A DNA stretch of 44,800 nt from CAYTET01 sp964436975. GTDB lineage: Bacteria > Bacillota_I > Bacilli_A > Erysipelotrichales > Erysipelotrichaceae. Position numbers and translations under genes: made by a program. Positions 7,903 to 14,694 of the stretch are shown here, piece after piece. The stretch lies in the NCBI GenBank assembly GCA_964436975.1, contig CAYTET010000005.1, forward strand, positions 1 to 44,800, in the 5' to 3' direction. Position 1 is the first letter of the stretch. Each line of letters opens with the position of its first letter. The notes beneath the pieces are model-generated. The model did not search any database. It was not told the origin of the DNA and was given only the letters and a program-made list of their open reading frames with translations.

Positions 7903-8123
7903 TCAGGCTATCTCTATCATTGCGGCGTCCGCTTTGCGCAGTGACAATTCATAATTGCGGACCGTCACTTCGACCGGATCGCCCAGCGGTGCTACTTTGC
8001 GGATGTAAACTTCGATTCCGCGGGTAATGCCCATGTCCATGATGCGCCGCTTGACGGCGCCTTCGCCATGCAGCCGGACAACTTTGACCGTTGTGCGATG
8101 GCGGCATCTTTCAATGTCTTCAT
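7903..8123 (-). pseudogene. feoA: FeoA, apparent one-base frameshift near codon 9
   Basis: FeoA is the small SH3-like partner of FeoB. The body is a textbook FeoA (VKVVRLHGEGAVKRRIMDMG, then VYIRKVAPLGDP and ELSLRKADAAMIEI). The only well-placed start is the ATG at 8123, behind AAGGAAAG, giving MKTLKDAAI, but this is one frame off from the body. Restoring a single C:G pair near 8096 joins them as MKTLKDAAIGTTVKVVRL, which is what the family expects. The long open frame that covers the body instead begins inside the upstream FeoA-like gene and has no start site. Either the gene is freshly broken or the assembly lacks one base; a 10-N gap only 0.8 kb away favours the latter. Confidence 0.8.
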
Positions 8124-8138
8124 TTTTCTTTCCTTTCC

Positions 8139-8348
8139 TTAAACCATGATCCTGCCAGCCATTTCCTGACTGATGGCCAGCCGGCATTCTTTGACGCTGA
8201 CAATCAGATTTCCCGCCATGGCGGACACAACTGTCACGTTTCCCCCGACTACAAAGCCCAAATCAGCCAGATGCTGTTTGACTTCCCTGCTGCCTCCGAT
8301 ATGACGAATAATGTTTTCCCTGCCTGCATCAGCCAGTGTAAGCGGCAT
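8139..8348 (-). CDS. Second FeoA-domain protein
   Basis: A 69-residue SH3-like FeoA-domain protein, distinct from the FeoA downstream (about residues 18-55, GSREVKQHLADLGFVVGGNV followed by VVSAMAGNLIVSVKECRLAI). Paired FeoA proteins before FeoB are common in anaerobic Bacillota. The GGAGGG site at 8355-8360 suits an ATG at 8348; the ATG one codon earlier at 8351 is only three bases from it. It is first in the leftward feo operon, behind the promoter at 8428-8456. The next feoA start lies about 15 bases past its stop. Confidence 0.9.
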   Translation of the reverse strand: MPLTLADAGRENIIRHIGGSREVKQHLADLGFVVGGNVTVVSAMAGNLIVSVKECRLAISQEMAGRIMV

Positions 8349-8367
8349 CATAAACCCTCCTTCTCAT

Positions 8368-8389
8368 ATAGTTAAAGGCCTTTAACTAT
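8368..8389. promoter_or_regulatory. Perfect 22-base palindrome in the feo leader
   Basis: A perfect dyad with arms ATAGTTAAAGG and CCTTTAACTAT, 16 bases upstream of the FeoA-like start at the 8351 ATG. Its AGTTA half-sites relate to the other feo-region dyads. It could be an operator or, in RNA, a hairpin. Confidence 0.6.
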
Positions 8390-8403
8390 GTGGCATAAAT
8401 ATT

Positions 8404-8421
8404 GGTTAGATTTCTCTAACC
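8404..8421. promoter_or_regulatory. DtxR-type operator at the feo transcription start
   Basis: GGTTAGA-tttc-TCTAACC, perfect 7-base arms, placed just downstream of the feo -10 box. It is the closest match in the region to the DtxR/IdeR consensus. Confidence 0.7.
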
Positions 8422-8426
8422 GTATA

Positions 8427-8446
8427 CAGTTTAATTACTCTAACTG
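8427..8446. promoter_or_regulatory. Degenerate operator inside the feo promoter
   Basis: CAGTT and AACTG arms with an AT-rich centre, containing GTTTAA and TCTAACTG. It overlaps the -10 and the spacer of the feo promoter. Confidence 0.45.
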
Positions 8447-8456
8447 GCGGTGTCAA
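8428..8456 (-). promoter_or_regulatory. Promoter of the feo operon
   Basis: On the minus strand TTGACA (8456-8451), 17-base spacer, TAAACT (8433-8428). Three dyads lie on or just downstream of it, the pattern expected for a metal-repressed promoter. Confidence 0.7.
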
Positions 8457-8466
8457 GACCTTTTTT

Positions 8467-8506
8467 CCTGCCGAAAGCGCTTTTCTCCTGCCGAAAGCGC
8501 TTTTCT
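8467..8506. repeat. Exact tandem duplication of a 20-base unit
   Basis: Two adjacent copies of CCTGCCGAAAGCGCTTTTCT (8467-8486 and 8487-8506). Each unit contains the near-palindrome GAAAGCGCTTTTC, similar to LacI/CcpA operators. The 20-base period puts both sites on almost the same face of the helix. Confidence 0.85.
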
Positions 8507-8513
8507 TGCCTTT

Positions 8514-8535
8514 TAAGTTAGAGCATGTTAACTTA
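8514..8535. promoter_or_regulatory. Operator dyad upstream of the mntR-like gene
   Basis: TAAGTTA and TAACTTA arms separated by 8 bases, located 34 bases before the ATG at 8570. It shares the AGTTA core with the feo dyads and would allow autoregulation. Confidence 0.55.
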
Positions 8536-8569
8536 TCGATATAGCCTTTTGACAACAGGAGGTATTTTT

Positions 8570-8947
8570 ATGGAACTTTACCGGGCTTCCGAAGATTATC
8601 TGGAGGCAATGCTGATGATGAAGGAAAACACGGCTATATCCGCTCTCTGGACGTGGCCGGCCAGCTCAATGTCACCAAGCCTTCCGTCAGCTACGCCACC
8701 AAAAGACTGCGCCAGGGCGGTTATATCACTATGGATGATGACGGACTTATTACCCTGACTGAATCCGGCATGGCCATTGCCAGCCGCATTTACACCCGTC
8801 ACAAAAGACTGACTGAATTCCTGATCCATCTCGGGGTTGATCCGGAAACGGCCCGCACTGATGCCTGCAAGATGGAGCATGACATCAGCGNNNNNNNNNN
8901 GTTTTCAGGCTATCTGCCGCCATGCCGGCCAGAAGAAGGAAATCTGA
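8570..8947 (+). pseudogene. mntR: DtxR/MntR-family regulator, apparent frameshift and assembly gap
   Basis: The gene starts at 8570 behind AGGAGGT with MELYRASEDYLEAMLMMKE, the classic MntR N-terminus. It then loses frame in an A run at about 8626-8629: one more A gives EKHGYIRSLDVAGQLNVTKP, the expected helix-turn-helix, followed by GYITMDDDGLITLTESG and a metal-binding segment ending at CKMEHDIS. Ten N follow. After the gap a frame reading FQAICRHAGQKKEI and stop at 8945-8947 supplies the usual C-terminus. The true gap length in this frame must be a multiple of three, so 10 is a placeholder. I think the gene is intact in the organism. It probably controls feo, the downstream ZIP gene and itself through the AGTTA/GGTTAG dyads. 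Confidence 0.8.
8891..8900. other. Assembly gap (10 N)
   Basis: A run of ten undetermined bases inside the mntR-like gene. It joins two unrelated frames into a false fusion with the ZIP transporter gene. Confidence 0.99.
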
Positions 8948-8949
8948 TT

Positions 8950-9738
8950 ATGAGCCGTACAATGATTATCATCTGCGGCCTCGGCATTCCTCTATTGGGA
9001 ACAACGCTGGGAGCCGCCATGGTCTTTTTTATGAAGGGGGCCATGAAGCCGGGTCTGCAGAAAGGCCTGCTCGGCTTTGCCTCCGGCGTTATGATTGCCG
9101 CTTCCGTCTGGTCCCTGCTGATACCGGCTATTGAAATGGCCCAGCAGGCCGGTCAGATCGGCTGGCTGCCGGCATTAGTCGGCTTTCTGGCCGGCATCGG
9201 TTTTCTGCTGGTTCTGGATTCTGTAATTCCCCATCTGCACCTTGATTCAGCAAAGCCCGAAGGCCACCAGAGCCATCTGGGCAAATCAACCATGCTGGTA
9301 TTGGCTGTCACTCTGCATAATCTGCCGGAAGGCATGGCTGTCGGAGTCGTTTTAGCCGGTGCGCTGGCGGAAAACAGTACCATTACCGCGGCGGCGGCTT
9401 TAGCCCTGGCTGTCGGCATTGCCATCCAGAACTTTCCTGAAGGCGCCATTATTTCCATGCCGCTGATCAGTTCGGGTCTGACCAAATCCAAAGCCTTTCT
9501 TTATGGCTTTCTGTCCGGCGTTGTTGAGCCGGTCGGAGCCATTCTGACTATCCTGCTGACCTCTTTTATCACCCCGGCCCTGCCCTATATTCTGGCTTTT
9601 GCGGCCGGCGCCATGATCTATGTCGTCGTCGAAGAGCTGATTCCGGAAGCCCAGGCTGAACCCCATACCAATATCGGCACAATCGGCGCGGCTTTAGGCT
9701 TTGCCCTGATGATGGTCCTTGACGTTGCCCTGGGCTGA
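8950..9738 (+). CDS. ZIP-family metal transporter
   Basis: A 262-residue membrane transporter of the ZIP family, with about eight helices. The signature metal-site helices are present: HNLPEGMAVG (about residues 119-128) and NFPEGAIISMP, plus a histidine-bearing loop (VIPHLHLD) between helices. Family members import Zn2+, Fe2+ or Mn2+. The start at 8950 has AAGGAA upstream and lies two bases after the stop of the MntR-like regulator, so regulator and transporter form an operon and the metal is likely one that the regulator senses. It is closed by the terminator at 9766-9793. Confidence 0.93.
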   Translation: MSRTMIIICGLGIPLLGTTLGAAMVFFMKGAMKPGLQKGLLGFASGVMIAASVWSLLIPAIEMAQQAGQIGWLPALVGFLAGIGFLLVLDSVIPHLHLDSAKPEGHQSHLGKSTMLVLAVTLHNLPEGMAVGVVLAGALAENSTITAAAALALAVGIAIQNFPEGAIISMPLISSGLTKSKAFLYGFLSGVVEPVGAILTILLTSFITPALPYILAFAAGAMIYVVVEELIPEAQAEPHTNIGTIGAALGFALMMVLDVALG

Positions 9739-9765
9739 GGCCGCCGGCGGCTGTTTTATGCTTAT

Positions 9766-9793
9766 AAAAAGACCGGTCGCGCCGGTCTTTTTT
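9766..9793. terminator. Bidirectional terminator
   Basis: A5-GACCGG-loop-CCGGTC-T6 hairpin between the convergent ZIP and esterase genes; the A and T tracts let it work in both directions. Confidence 0.9.
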
Positions 9794-9794
9794 G

Positions 9795-11897
9795 TCATCC
9801 TTTATTGAACAGTCCGCTCAGTGTATCGGCATAGGTCTGCAGCACTTTAAGAACATACTGGTCCCAGTGGCGGGCATCCGCCGTGCTACTGCCGAGTACA
9901 TAGTCTTCCTGGCCGTAATCAATCACATCAAAGCCGGGTGTGGCCTTGCTGGCATGTGCGGTGCGGTAAGACACTGCAGCCGCCAGCGAAAACGAAACGG
10001 TCGAGCCCTTAGCGTCAACCCAGCTGCTGATATCGGTGCCGGTTGAAGCTGTCGCCGTCCCGTTGGCCGTCGGGATACTGGCGGCCGGCTTGCTGATTTC
10101 CACCGCTCCGGCTACATAGCGACCGTACATTTCATCCACGTACAGCGCCAGTGAATCACCCAATATCTCCGAAGGAACATGACTGCCGTCCCACTGCCAT
10201 TCAATTACCGCATCCGTGCCGGCTGCCAGCCAGCTGATCTGCAGATTTAAAGAGGCCAGCATCGACATATCACCTTCCGCCGCCCCCATCACGATCCGGC
10301 TCCATGCCGGATTTTCCGTGGTGGCCGCGCCGATGTAATTCAGCGGATCATACAGGTCGACAATATTGTTGCCATAGCTGTCACCGCTTTGAATTTCTGC
10401 TATATCAGCCTGATAGGCGGCCAGCATTTCTTCAAAGGTTGAATAGTTGGACGAATCCGTATTGGAGCCGGCCGCCTGGGTAGTGCCGGCTGACGGGGTG
10501 CCGACAGCCGCATTGCCGCCAGTCGGACCGCTGCTGCTGGGCGGCGTTGACCCGCCGCCGGGACCGGCAGAGGCCGCAGTTGTTTTGGCATAGCGGCCCT
10601 GGATAAAGGCTTCTGCCTTGTCCGACATTGTCATGTCGGCCACGGCTGCATCACTCAGGGCCGTGCCTGATTCATCAAACCAGGTCCAGTTTTCGGCATA
10701 GTCCAGATTATCGATGTACCATTGCAGGTTAGACACAAATTCATCAAGGTACAGGGTCAGATAGCTGCCGCCGTAGCCGTTGGTAGCGGCGTATTCAGCC
10801 GCATCATATTTAATGGTCAGGGCAATCGTATCAGCGGTATCGCCGTCTGCGTTCAGATCAAAGCCCACCGCCGCCTCCGCCACTGTCAGATTCTGGCTGT
10901 TGATGTAATCCATATATTCAGCCGAAAGATAGGCTGCCAGCTGCTGCTGGAAAGATGAATTAAAGTCATAATCGGTATCCAGATAGTATTCAAAGGCCAT
11001 CGCCATATCCGCCTGGGCCAGCGAAGTGATGGCACTGTAAGCCACACAGCCCCAGACGCCGTCAGAAACAGCCATTGACTGATCATCAATCGTTACCGAA
11101 GTGGTATAGCTGCCGTCATCCTGTTTGTAGACACCAACGGCGCCGCATGCGGCCTCATATGGATAGTAGTCGCTGTTGTTGGAAGTGGCGGCCAGCATCA
11201 CCGCAAAAGCCCCGCCGCCGGAACCGCCGGTTGAGACAAAGCATTCGGTGTTGCCCGGCAGATTGCCCAGCATAATATTGTATTTGACAAAACGCACGGC
11301 ATTTTTCTGATCAACCAGACAGGCGGGTGAATCTCCGGTATAAACCGTACTGCCGCTGGATGTGGTGACCGTATCCTGCTTGCCGCGGTTGCCGCAGGCC
11401 ACATTGATATAGCCTTCGGCCGCATAGCTGGCCGAAGCCAGCTGATTGGTCTGACTGCTGTAGCCGGCGGCTCCGGTATTAATGATGACCGGGGCGGTTG
11501 CGGCTGTATAAACCTGGCCGTTGGAACTGGTAATGGCGGCTTCATAATCAATCACCAGCTGTCCTTTGACAGCCGAAGTGGCTGAAGCCGCACTGATATC
11601 AGCACCGCCGTCGCCATCCGTATCAATCCCTTTGACGTAGGCCCCCGGCACACAGACTGAAACACCCTGCTCGTCAGCGATCTGCGGATTGGCCACCGCA
11701 CTGACGATGGCCAGTGTCCAGGCAGCGCCGGCTGAATCATATGTCCAGTTCTGACTGCTGTTATTCGACAGATCTAAAGCGGCTTCGATATCCGCCGGAG
11801 CGGTCAGTGCGGCGGTTTCATCACTGGCGGTTCCGCAGCCGTACAGACATCCGGCCAGCAGGAACACCGTTAGAAAGATACTTACTGCTTTTTTCAT
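9795..11897 (-). CDS. Lipoprotein, subtype-B tannase-like serine esterase
   Basis: A 700-residue secreted lipoprotein: signal peptide with lipobox LLAGC (Cys17), then an alpha/beta hydrolase. The nucleophile motif is GGSGG (Ser226) after VDQKNAVRFVKYNIMLGNLPG, which lines up with subtype-B tannases. The likely acid and base are Asp543 (GAAEGDMS) and His573 (WDGSHVP), in the same order and context as those enzymes. Between them lies a lid-like region and a Gly/Ser/Pro-rich low-complexity stretch (about 443-480). Substrates of the family are gallate or other phenolic esters; the actual ester here is unknown. It stands alone, with an AGGCAGG ribosome site and a shared terminator after it. Confidence 0.75.
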   Translation of the reverse strand: MKKAVSIFLTVFLLAGCLYGCGTASDETAALTAPADIEAALDLSNNSSQNWTYDSAGAAWTLAIVSAVANPQIADEQGVSVCVPGAYVKGIDTDGDGGADISAASATSAVKGQLVIDYEAAITSSNGQVYTAATAPVIINTGAAGYSSQTNQLASASYAAEGYINVACGNRGKQDTVTTSSGSTVYTGDSPACLVDQKNAVRFVKYNIMLGNLPGNTECFVSTGGSGGGAFAVMLAATSNNSDYYPYEAACGAVGVYKQDDGSYTTSVTIDDQSMAVSDGVWGCVAYSAITSLAQADMAMAFEYYLDTDYDFNSSFQQQLAAYLSAEYMDYINSQNLTVAEAAVGFDLNADGDTADTIALTIKYDAAEYAATNGYGGSYLTLYLDEFVSNLQWYIDNLDYAENWTWFDESGTALSDAAVADMTMSDKAEAFIQGRYAKTTAASAGPGGGSTPPSSSGPTGGNAAVGTPSAGTTQAAGSNTDSSNYSTFEEMLAAYQADIAEIQSGDSYGNNIVDLYDPLNYIGAATTENPAWSRIVMGAAEGDMSMLASLNLQISWLAAGTDAVIEWQWDGSHVPSEILGDSLALYVDEMYGRYVAGAVEISKPAASIPTANGTATASTGTDISSWVDAKGSTVSFSLAAAVSYRTAHASKATPGFDVIDYGQEDYVLGSSTADARHWDQYVLKVLQTYADTLSGLFNKG

Positions 11898-12209
11898 ATA
11901 AACCTGCCTATTTCCTTTCTTATCTGCCTCTATTTATATAATCCCGGCATTGAAAAATAATTGAAACCCGGTCTTTTTGTACTCTTCCTGTCCTATTTTG
12001 GGATACTTTTCGGAAAATGCCCCAGTTTTGACCAGATTTGCCAAACCGCTCAATTTATGCTGGTTTTGGCCTTTTTCCCAATGGTTTCCCCCGGTCCGGC
12101 CTGCTAGTATTTTAAGGCTGGAAAACGGCCGGCTGACCGGCCCGCCGTTTCCGGCATTTTATCGGAATATCTGGGAACAGGCCGTCAGGCCGAAAGGAGA
12201 TTGAATATA
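11898..12209. other. Intergenic region between divergent genes
   Basis: About 310 bases between the leftward esterase gene and the rightward HdeD-like gene. It contains TGCTAGTAT near 12102, a possible extended -10 for the rightward gene, and the GAAAGGAG ribosome site. I see no RNA gene or repeat. A weak rightward frame at 11977-12204 has no start site and no protein-like features. Confidence 0.5.
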
Positions 12210-12825
12210 ATGAACGAAGAATTAAAGAAGAGCTGGAAACAGATCAAAACCTGGACTGTTGTATTAAGCATCGGCATCATCATACTGGGGCTGGTCATGA
12301 TCATCTGGCCCAATATCTCGGCATTAACAGTCTGTATTATTCTGGGAATTGTCTGCATTGGCATGGGCATTGTTGAAGTAGTGCGCTATTTTAAGCTGGG
12401 ACTGGCCGGCATCTTTTTCCACTATGACCTGATTCTGGCCATCGGCAGCATCCTGATGGGTCTGTTGATGGTAGCCAGATCCAGCAATGCGGTAGTCTTT
12501 TTACCGATAGCCGCCGGCATCTATATTATCTTTGCCAGTGTGCTGGACATTCAGATGTCAGTTGAACTGCACCGCTTTGGCAGCAAGAACTGGCTGACGG
12601 CTCTGGTTTTAGGCATACTGGGCGTCGCCCTGTCATTTGTTCTGCTGCTGGATCCCTTTAACGAATAAATTTTTCATATAATATTGCAGTTTCGCTGTTT
12701 TGACCGGCATCGCCCTGATCGTCAACGGCACCCAGGATCTTTATCAGGTGGCAAGCATTTCCAAAGCCATTAAAGAAGGTAAAAACGGCCGCATCATCGA
12801 AGCTGACTGGCGGACTATTGAATAA
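12210..12825 (+). pseudogene. HdeD/DUF308-family membrane protein, disrupted
   Basis: The gene begins at 12210 (MNEELKKSWKQIKT) behind AAGGAG and encodes the six-helix HdeD-type fold. The reading frame stops at 12666-12668 after LLLDPFNE. About 35 bases later another frame resumes the family's C-terminal part (FAVLTGIALIVNG, then QDLYQVASISKAIKEGKNGR and IIEADWRTIE) to a stop at 12823-12825. The join is an AT-rich patch at about 12664-12687 with stops in both frames, so at least two changes are needed to restore the gene. HdeD-like proteins are poorly understood membrane proteins linked to acid stress in enterobacteria; the role here is unknown. Confidence 0.75.
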
Positions 12826-12916
12826 GCGGTCCGGCTTACGATTTGCTTGAAGACAGCCGAATCAGTCTGGCTTTGAACCTTCATCCTTTAACCGGTCATA
12901 AGCAGGTACTCGTAAT

Positions 12917-12951
12917 AAAAAGGCTGATGCCGGCCGCATCAGTCTTTTTTT
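12917..12951 (+). terminator. Intrinsic terminator after the HdeD-like gene
   Basis: GGCTGATGC-cggcc-GCATCAGTC with one G-T pair, followed by T7; an A run precedes it, so it may also serve the leftward tRNA. Confidence 0.85.
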
Positions 12952-12960
12952 ATTTTCAGA

Positions 12961-13037
12961 TGGCGCCCATGGCGGGACTCGAACCTGCTACCTAAAGTTT
13001 AGGAAACTTTCGCTCTATCCAGGTGAGCTACATGGGC
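12961..13037 (-). tRNA. tRNA-Arg (anticodon CCT)
   Basis: A complete cloverleaf on the minus strand with encoded CCA: acceptor GCCCATG/CATGGGC, D stem GCTC/GAGC, anticodon stem AAAGT/ACTTT around loop TTCCTAA, T loop TTCGAGT. The anticodon CCT reads AGG, hence arginine. The T stem GCAGG/CCCGC has one A-C mismatch at pair 51-63, which is unusual. Confidence 0.95.
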
Positions 13038-13045
13038 ACGGCTTC

Positions 13046-13075
13046 ATTATACCTTTTTTGCCGGCCGTAATTCAA
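13046..13075 (-). promoter_or_regulatory. Promoter of tRNA-Arg
   Basis: On the minus strand TTGAAT (13075-13070), 18 bases, TATAAT (13051-13046), ending 8 bases before the tRNA 5' end. Confidence 0.8.
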
Positions 13076-13143
13076 TCCGGCCTGGCCAGCAGTTTTGCTG
13101 GCAGAAACGCAAATTCATTATATAATGAGGGAGGTGATGAAAA

Positions 13144-13875
13144 ATGCGTGATATCTATACCGGCCAGATTGTTGATTATTCTGATCCGGAATGTGAGTTT
13201 ATCAAAGAATTCGACCATGAGATCCGTAAGTACGGAGCCGTGGTCTACAACCAGGAATACAATACCTACCAGTTTATTAAATCCTTCTCCCAGATAGACT
13301 ACAAAAGAGAGCTGCTGCCTGATTTAATCAAGGTGGAGAATGCTGATCCCCGGCTCAAGGGTCTGCAGCTTACTATTCACTATGAATTTGATCCGGAGAC
13401 GGAAGAAGATCCGGACAACCAGAAACTGTGGGAGCAGATGGCCCAGACCAAGCTGCCGGTCTATAATTATGACGAAGAAGGCGAACTGCAGATCGATCAT
13501 CTGATTGCCCTGGAGGTCACACCAAGTGTCCATATTGTCTGGTTTCTGACTCCGGACAGTTATGATTTCATTCTGGATACCGATCTGCTGATGCTTGATC
13601 CCATCATCAAGAACATCCACATCGCCACCAGGCTGATCAAGGATTTTGGGCAGCATCCCAACAGTGCCTTATACGATGAAGAAGATCTGGCCAGCTACCA
13701 GCCGCCGGTGCTGCAGGGAGTCAGCGGCAGCCCGCATCACCATCATCACGATGAAGATGATGAAGATGATGACGATGATGACGATGATGAAGAGGATGAA
13801 GAGGATGAAGAAGATGCCGTTGAAGAAGAAGCGGAAGATGATGACGATGACTATCCGGAGGAAAACCAGCAGTAA
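13144..13875 (+). CDS. Protein with a His tract and long acidic tail
   Basis: A 243-residue cytoplasmic protein that I do not recognise. Residues 1-190 look globular (YGAVVYNQEYNTYQFIKSF and HIVWFLTPDSYDFILD). After a short linker comes five histidines in a row (about 199-203) and then roughly 40 residues of almost only Asp and Glu. Such a tail could bind divalent metal or mimic nucleic acid; neither is shown. The gene has a strong GGGAGGTGA site and a TATAAT at 13121-13126. It is monocistronic, ending in the terminator at 13888. The tail is encoded by a GAT/GAA repeat that is prone to slippage, so its length may vary between strains. Confidence 0.85.
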   Translation: MRDIYTGQIVDYSDPECEFIKEFDHEIRKYGAVVYNQEYNTYQFIKSFSQIDYKRELLPDLIKVENADPRLKGLQLTIHYEFDPETEEDPDNQKLWEQMAQTKLPVYNYDEEGELQIDHLIALEVTPSVHIVWFLTPDSYDFILDTDLLMLDPIIKNIHIATRLIKDFGQHPNSALYDEEDLASYQPPVLQGVSGSPHHHHHDEDDEDDDDDDDDEEDEEDEEDAVEEEAEDDDDDYPEENQQ

Positions 13876-13887
13876 AGATACGGCCGT

Positions 13888-13915
13888 AAAAAAGGAAGCA
13901 CAGCTTTCTTTTTTT
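13888..13915. terminator. Terminator between convergent genes
   Basis: A-rich GGAAGC-aca-GCTTTC-T7 hairpin with one wobble pair, between the acidic protein gene and the sirtuin gene. Confidence 0.7.
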
Positions 13916-13938
13916 AGGTTAATATTAACATTTCAGAA

Positions 13939-14679
13939 TCAGTCCGTCTTCAGCCGGTCGGGTATGCGGATCTGGCTCATTACCTGACCGACCGGCCGGG
14001 CGATGACAAGTTCAGCCGCACTATCCTGCGGGGTGGCTGATTTATTGATGACCACCAGATGGGAACCGGTAAAATAATTGATCAGGCCGGCCGCCGGATA
14101 GACAATCAGCGAGGTTCCGGTCACCACCAGGGTATCGGCCTGCGCTATCATATCGACGGCCCTGTCGATGACATCCGGATCCAGGCCTTCTTCATAAAGA
14201 ACGACATCAGGCTTGATAAGACCGCCGCAACTGCATTTTGGCAGTCCTTCGGTTTCCGTAATGGCCTGCAGGCCATATTCCCGGTGGCAGTCAAGACAGT
14301 GGTTGCGGTTAATGCAGCCATGCAGTTCGGCCACATTTTTACTGCCGGCTACGGTATGAAGTCCGTCGATGTTCTGCGTCACTACGCCCAGGCAGATTCC
14401 GGCCTGCTCCAGTTGCGCCATGGCAAGATGCGCCGGATTGGGCCGGGCCTGCGGATAAATCATCCGGTCACGGTAGAAACGGTAAAACTCCTGCGGATTG
14501 CTCTCAAAAAAGGAATGACTGATAATCGTCTCGGGCGGGTACCGGTATTTCTGATTGTACAGGCCGTCAACGCTGCGGAAATCAGGAATGCCGCTTTCCG
14601 TGGAAACCCCGGCCCCGGTAAAAAAGACCAGCCGGCGGCTTTCATCAATTATCTGCTGCAAACGGGCAATTTCATCCAT
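13939..14679 (-). CDS. NAD-dependent protein deacylase, Sir2 family
   Basis: A 246-residue cytoplasmic sirtuin that removes acyl groups from lysine using NAD+. All family motifs are visible: GAGVSTESGIPDFRS (22-36), TQNIDGLH (101-108), catalytic His120 in ELHG, and a zinc site of four Cys (C128, C131, C149, C151). The C-x-C spacing of the second zinc pair is tighter than the usual C-x2-C. Length and motifs suit the bacterial CobB-like group. The ribosome site GGAAGGTGG precedes the ATG. The MATE gene ends 15 bases upstream, so the two are probably cotranscribed. Confidence 0.95.
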   Translation of the reverse strand: MDEIARLQQIIDESRRLVFFTGAGVSTESGIPDFRSVDGLYNQKYRYPPETIISHSFFESNPQEFYRFYRDRMIYPQARPNPAHLAMAQLEQAGICLGVVTQNIDGLHTVAGSKNVAELHGCINRNHCLDCHREYGLQAITETEGLPKCSCGGLIKPDVVLYEEGLDPDVIDRAVDMIAQADTLVVTGTSLIVYPAAGLINYFTGSHLVVINKSATPQDSAAELVIARPVGQVMSQIRIPDRLKTD

Positions 14680-14694
14680 AAATCCACCTTCCTT

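Noticed and set aside
8124..8187. N-terminal extension of FeoA in its main frame
   Set aside because: It lies inside the neighbouring FeoA-like gene in another frame, has no start site and does not resemble FeoA; the frameshift explanation is better.
8653..9738. A 361-residue fusion of a DNA-binding regulator and a ZIP transporter
   Set aside because: The frame crosses the 10-N gap; the regulator continues in another frame after the gap and stops at 8947, and the ZIP gene has its own start at 8950.
11977..12204. Small rightward ORF between the esterase and HdeD-like genes
   Set aside because: No ribosome site, odd composition and no protein-like features.
13646..13987. Met/Lys-rich ORF overlapping the acidic-tail gene
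   Set aside because: A shadow of the GAT/GAA repeat read in another frame (poly Met-Lys).
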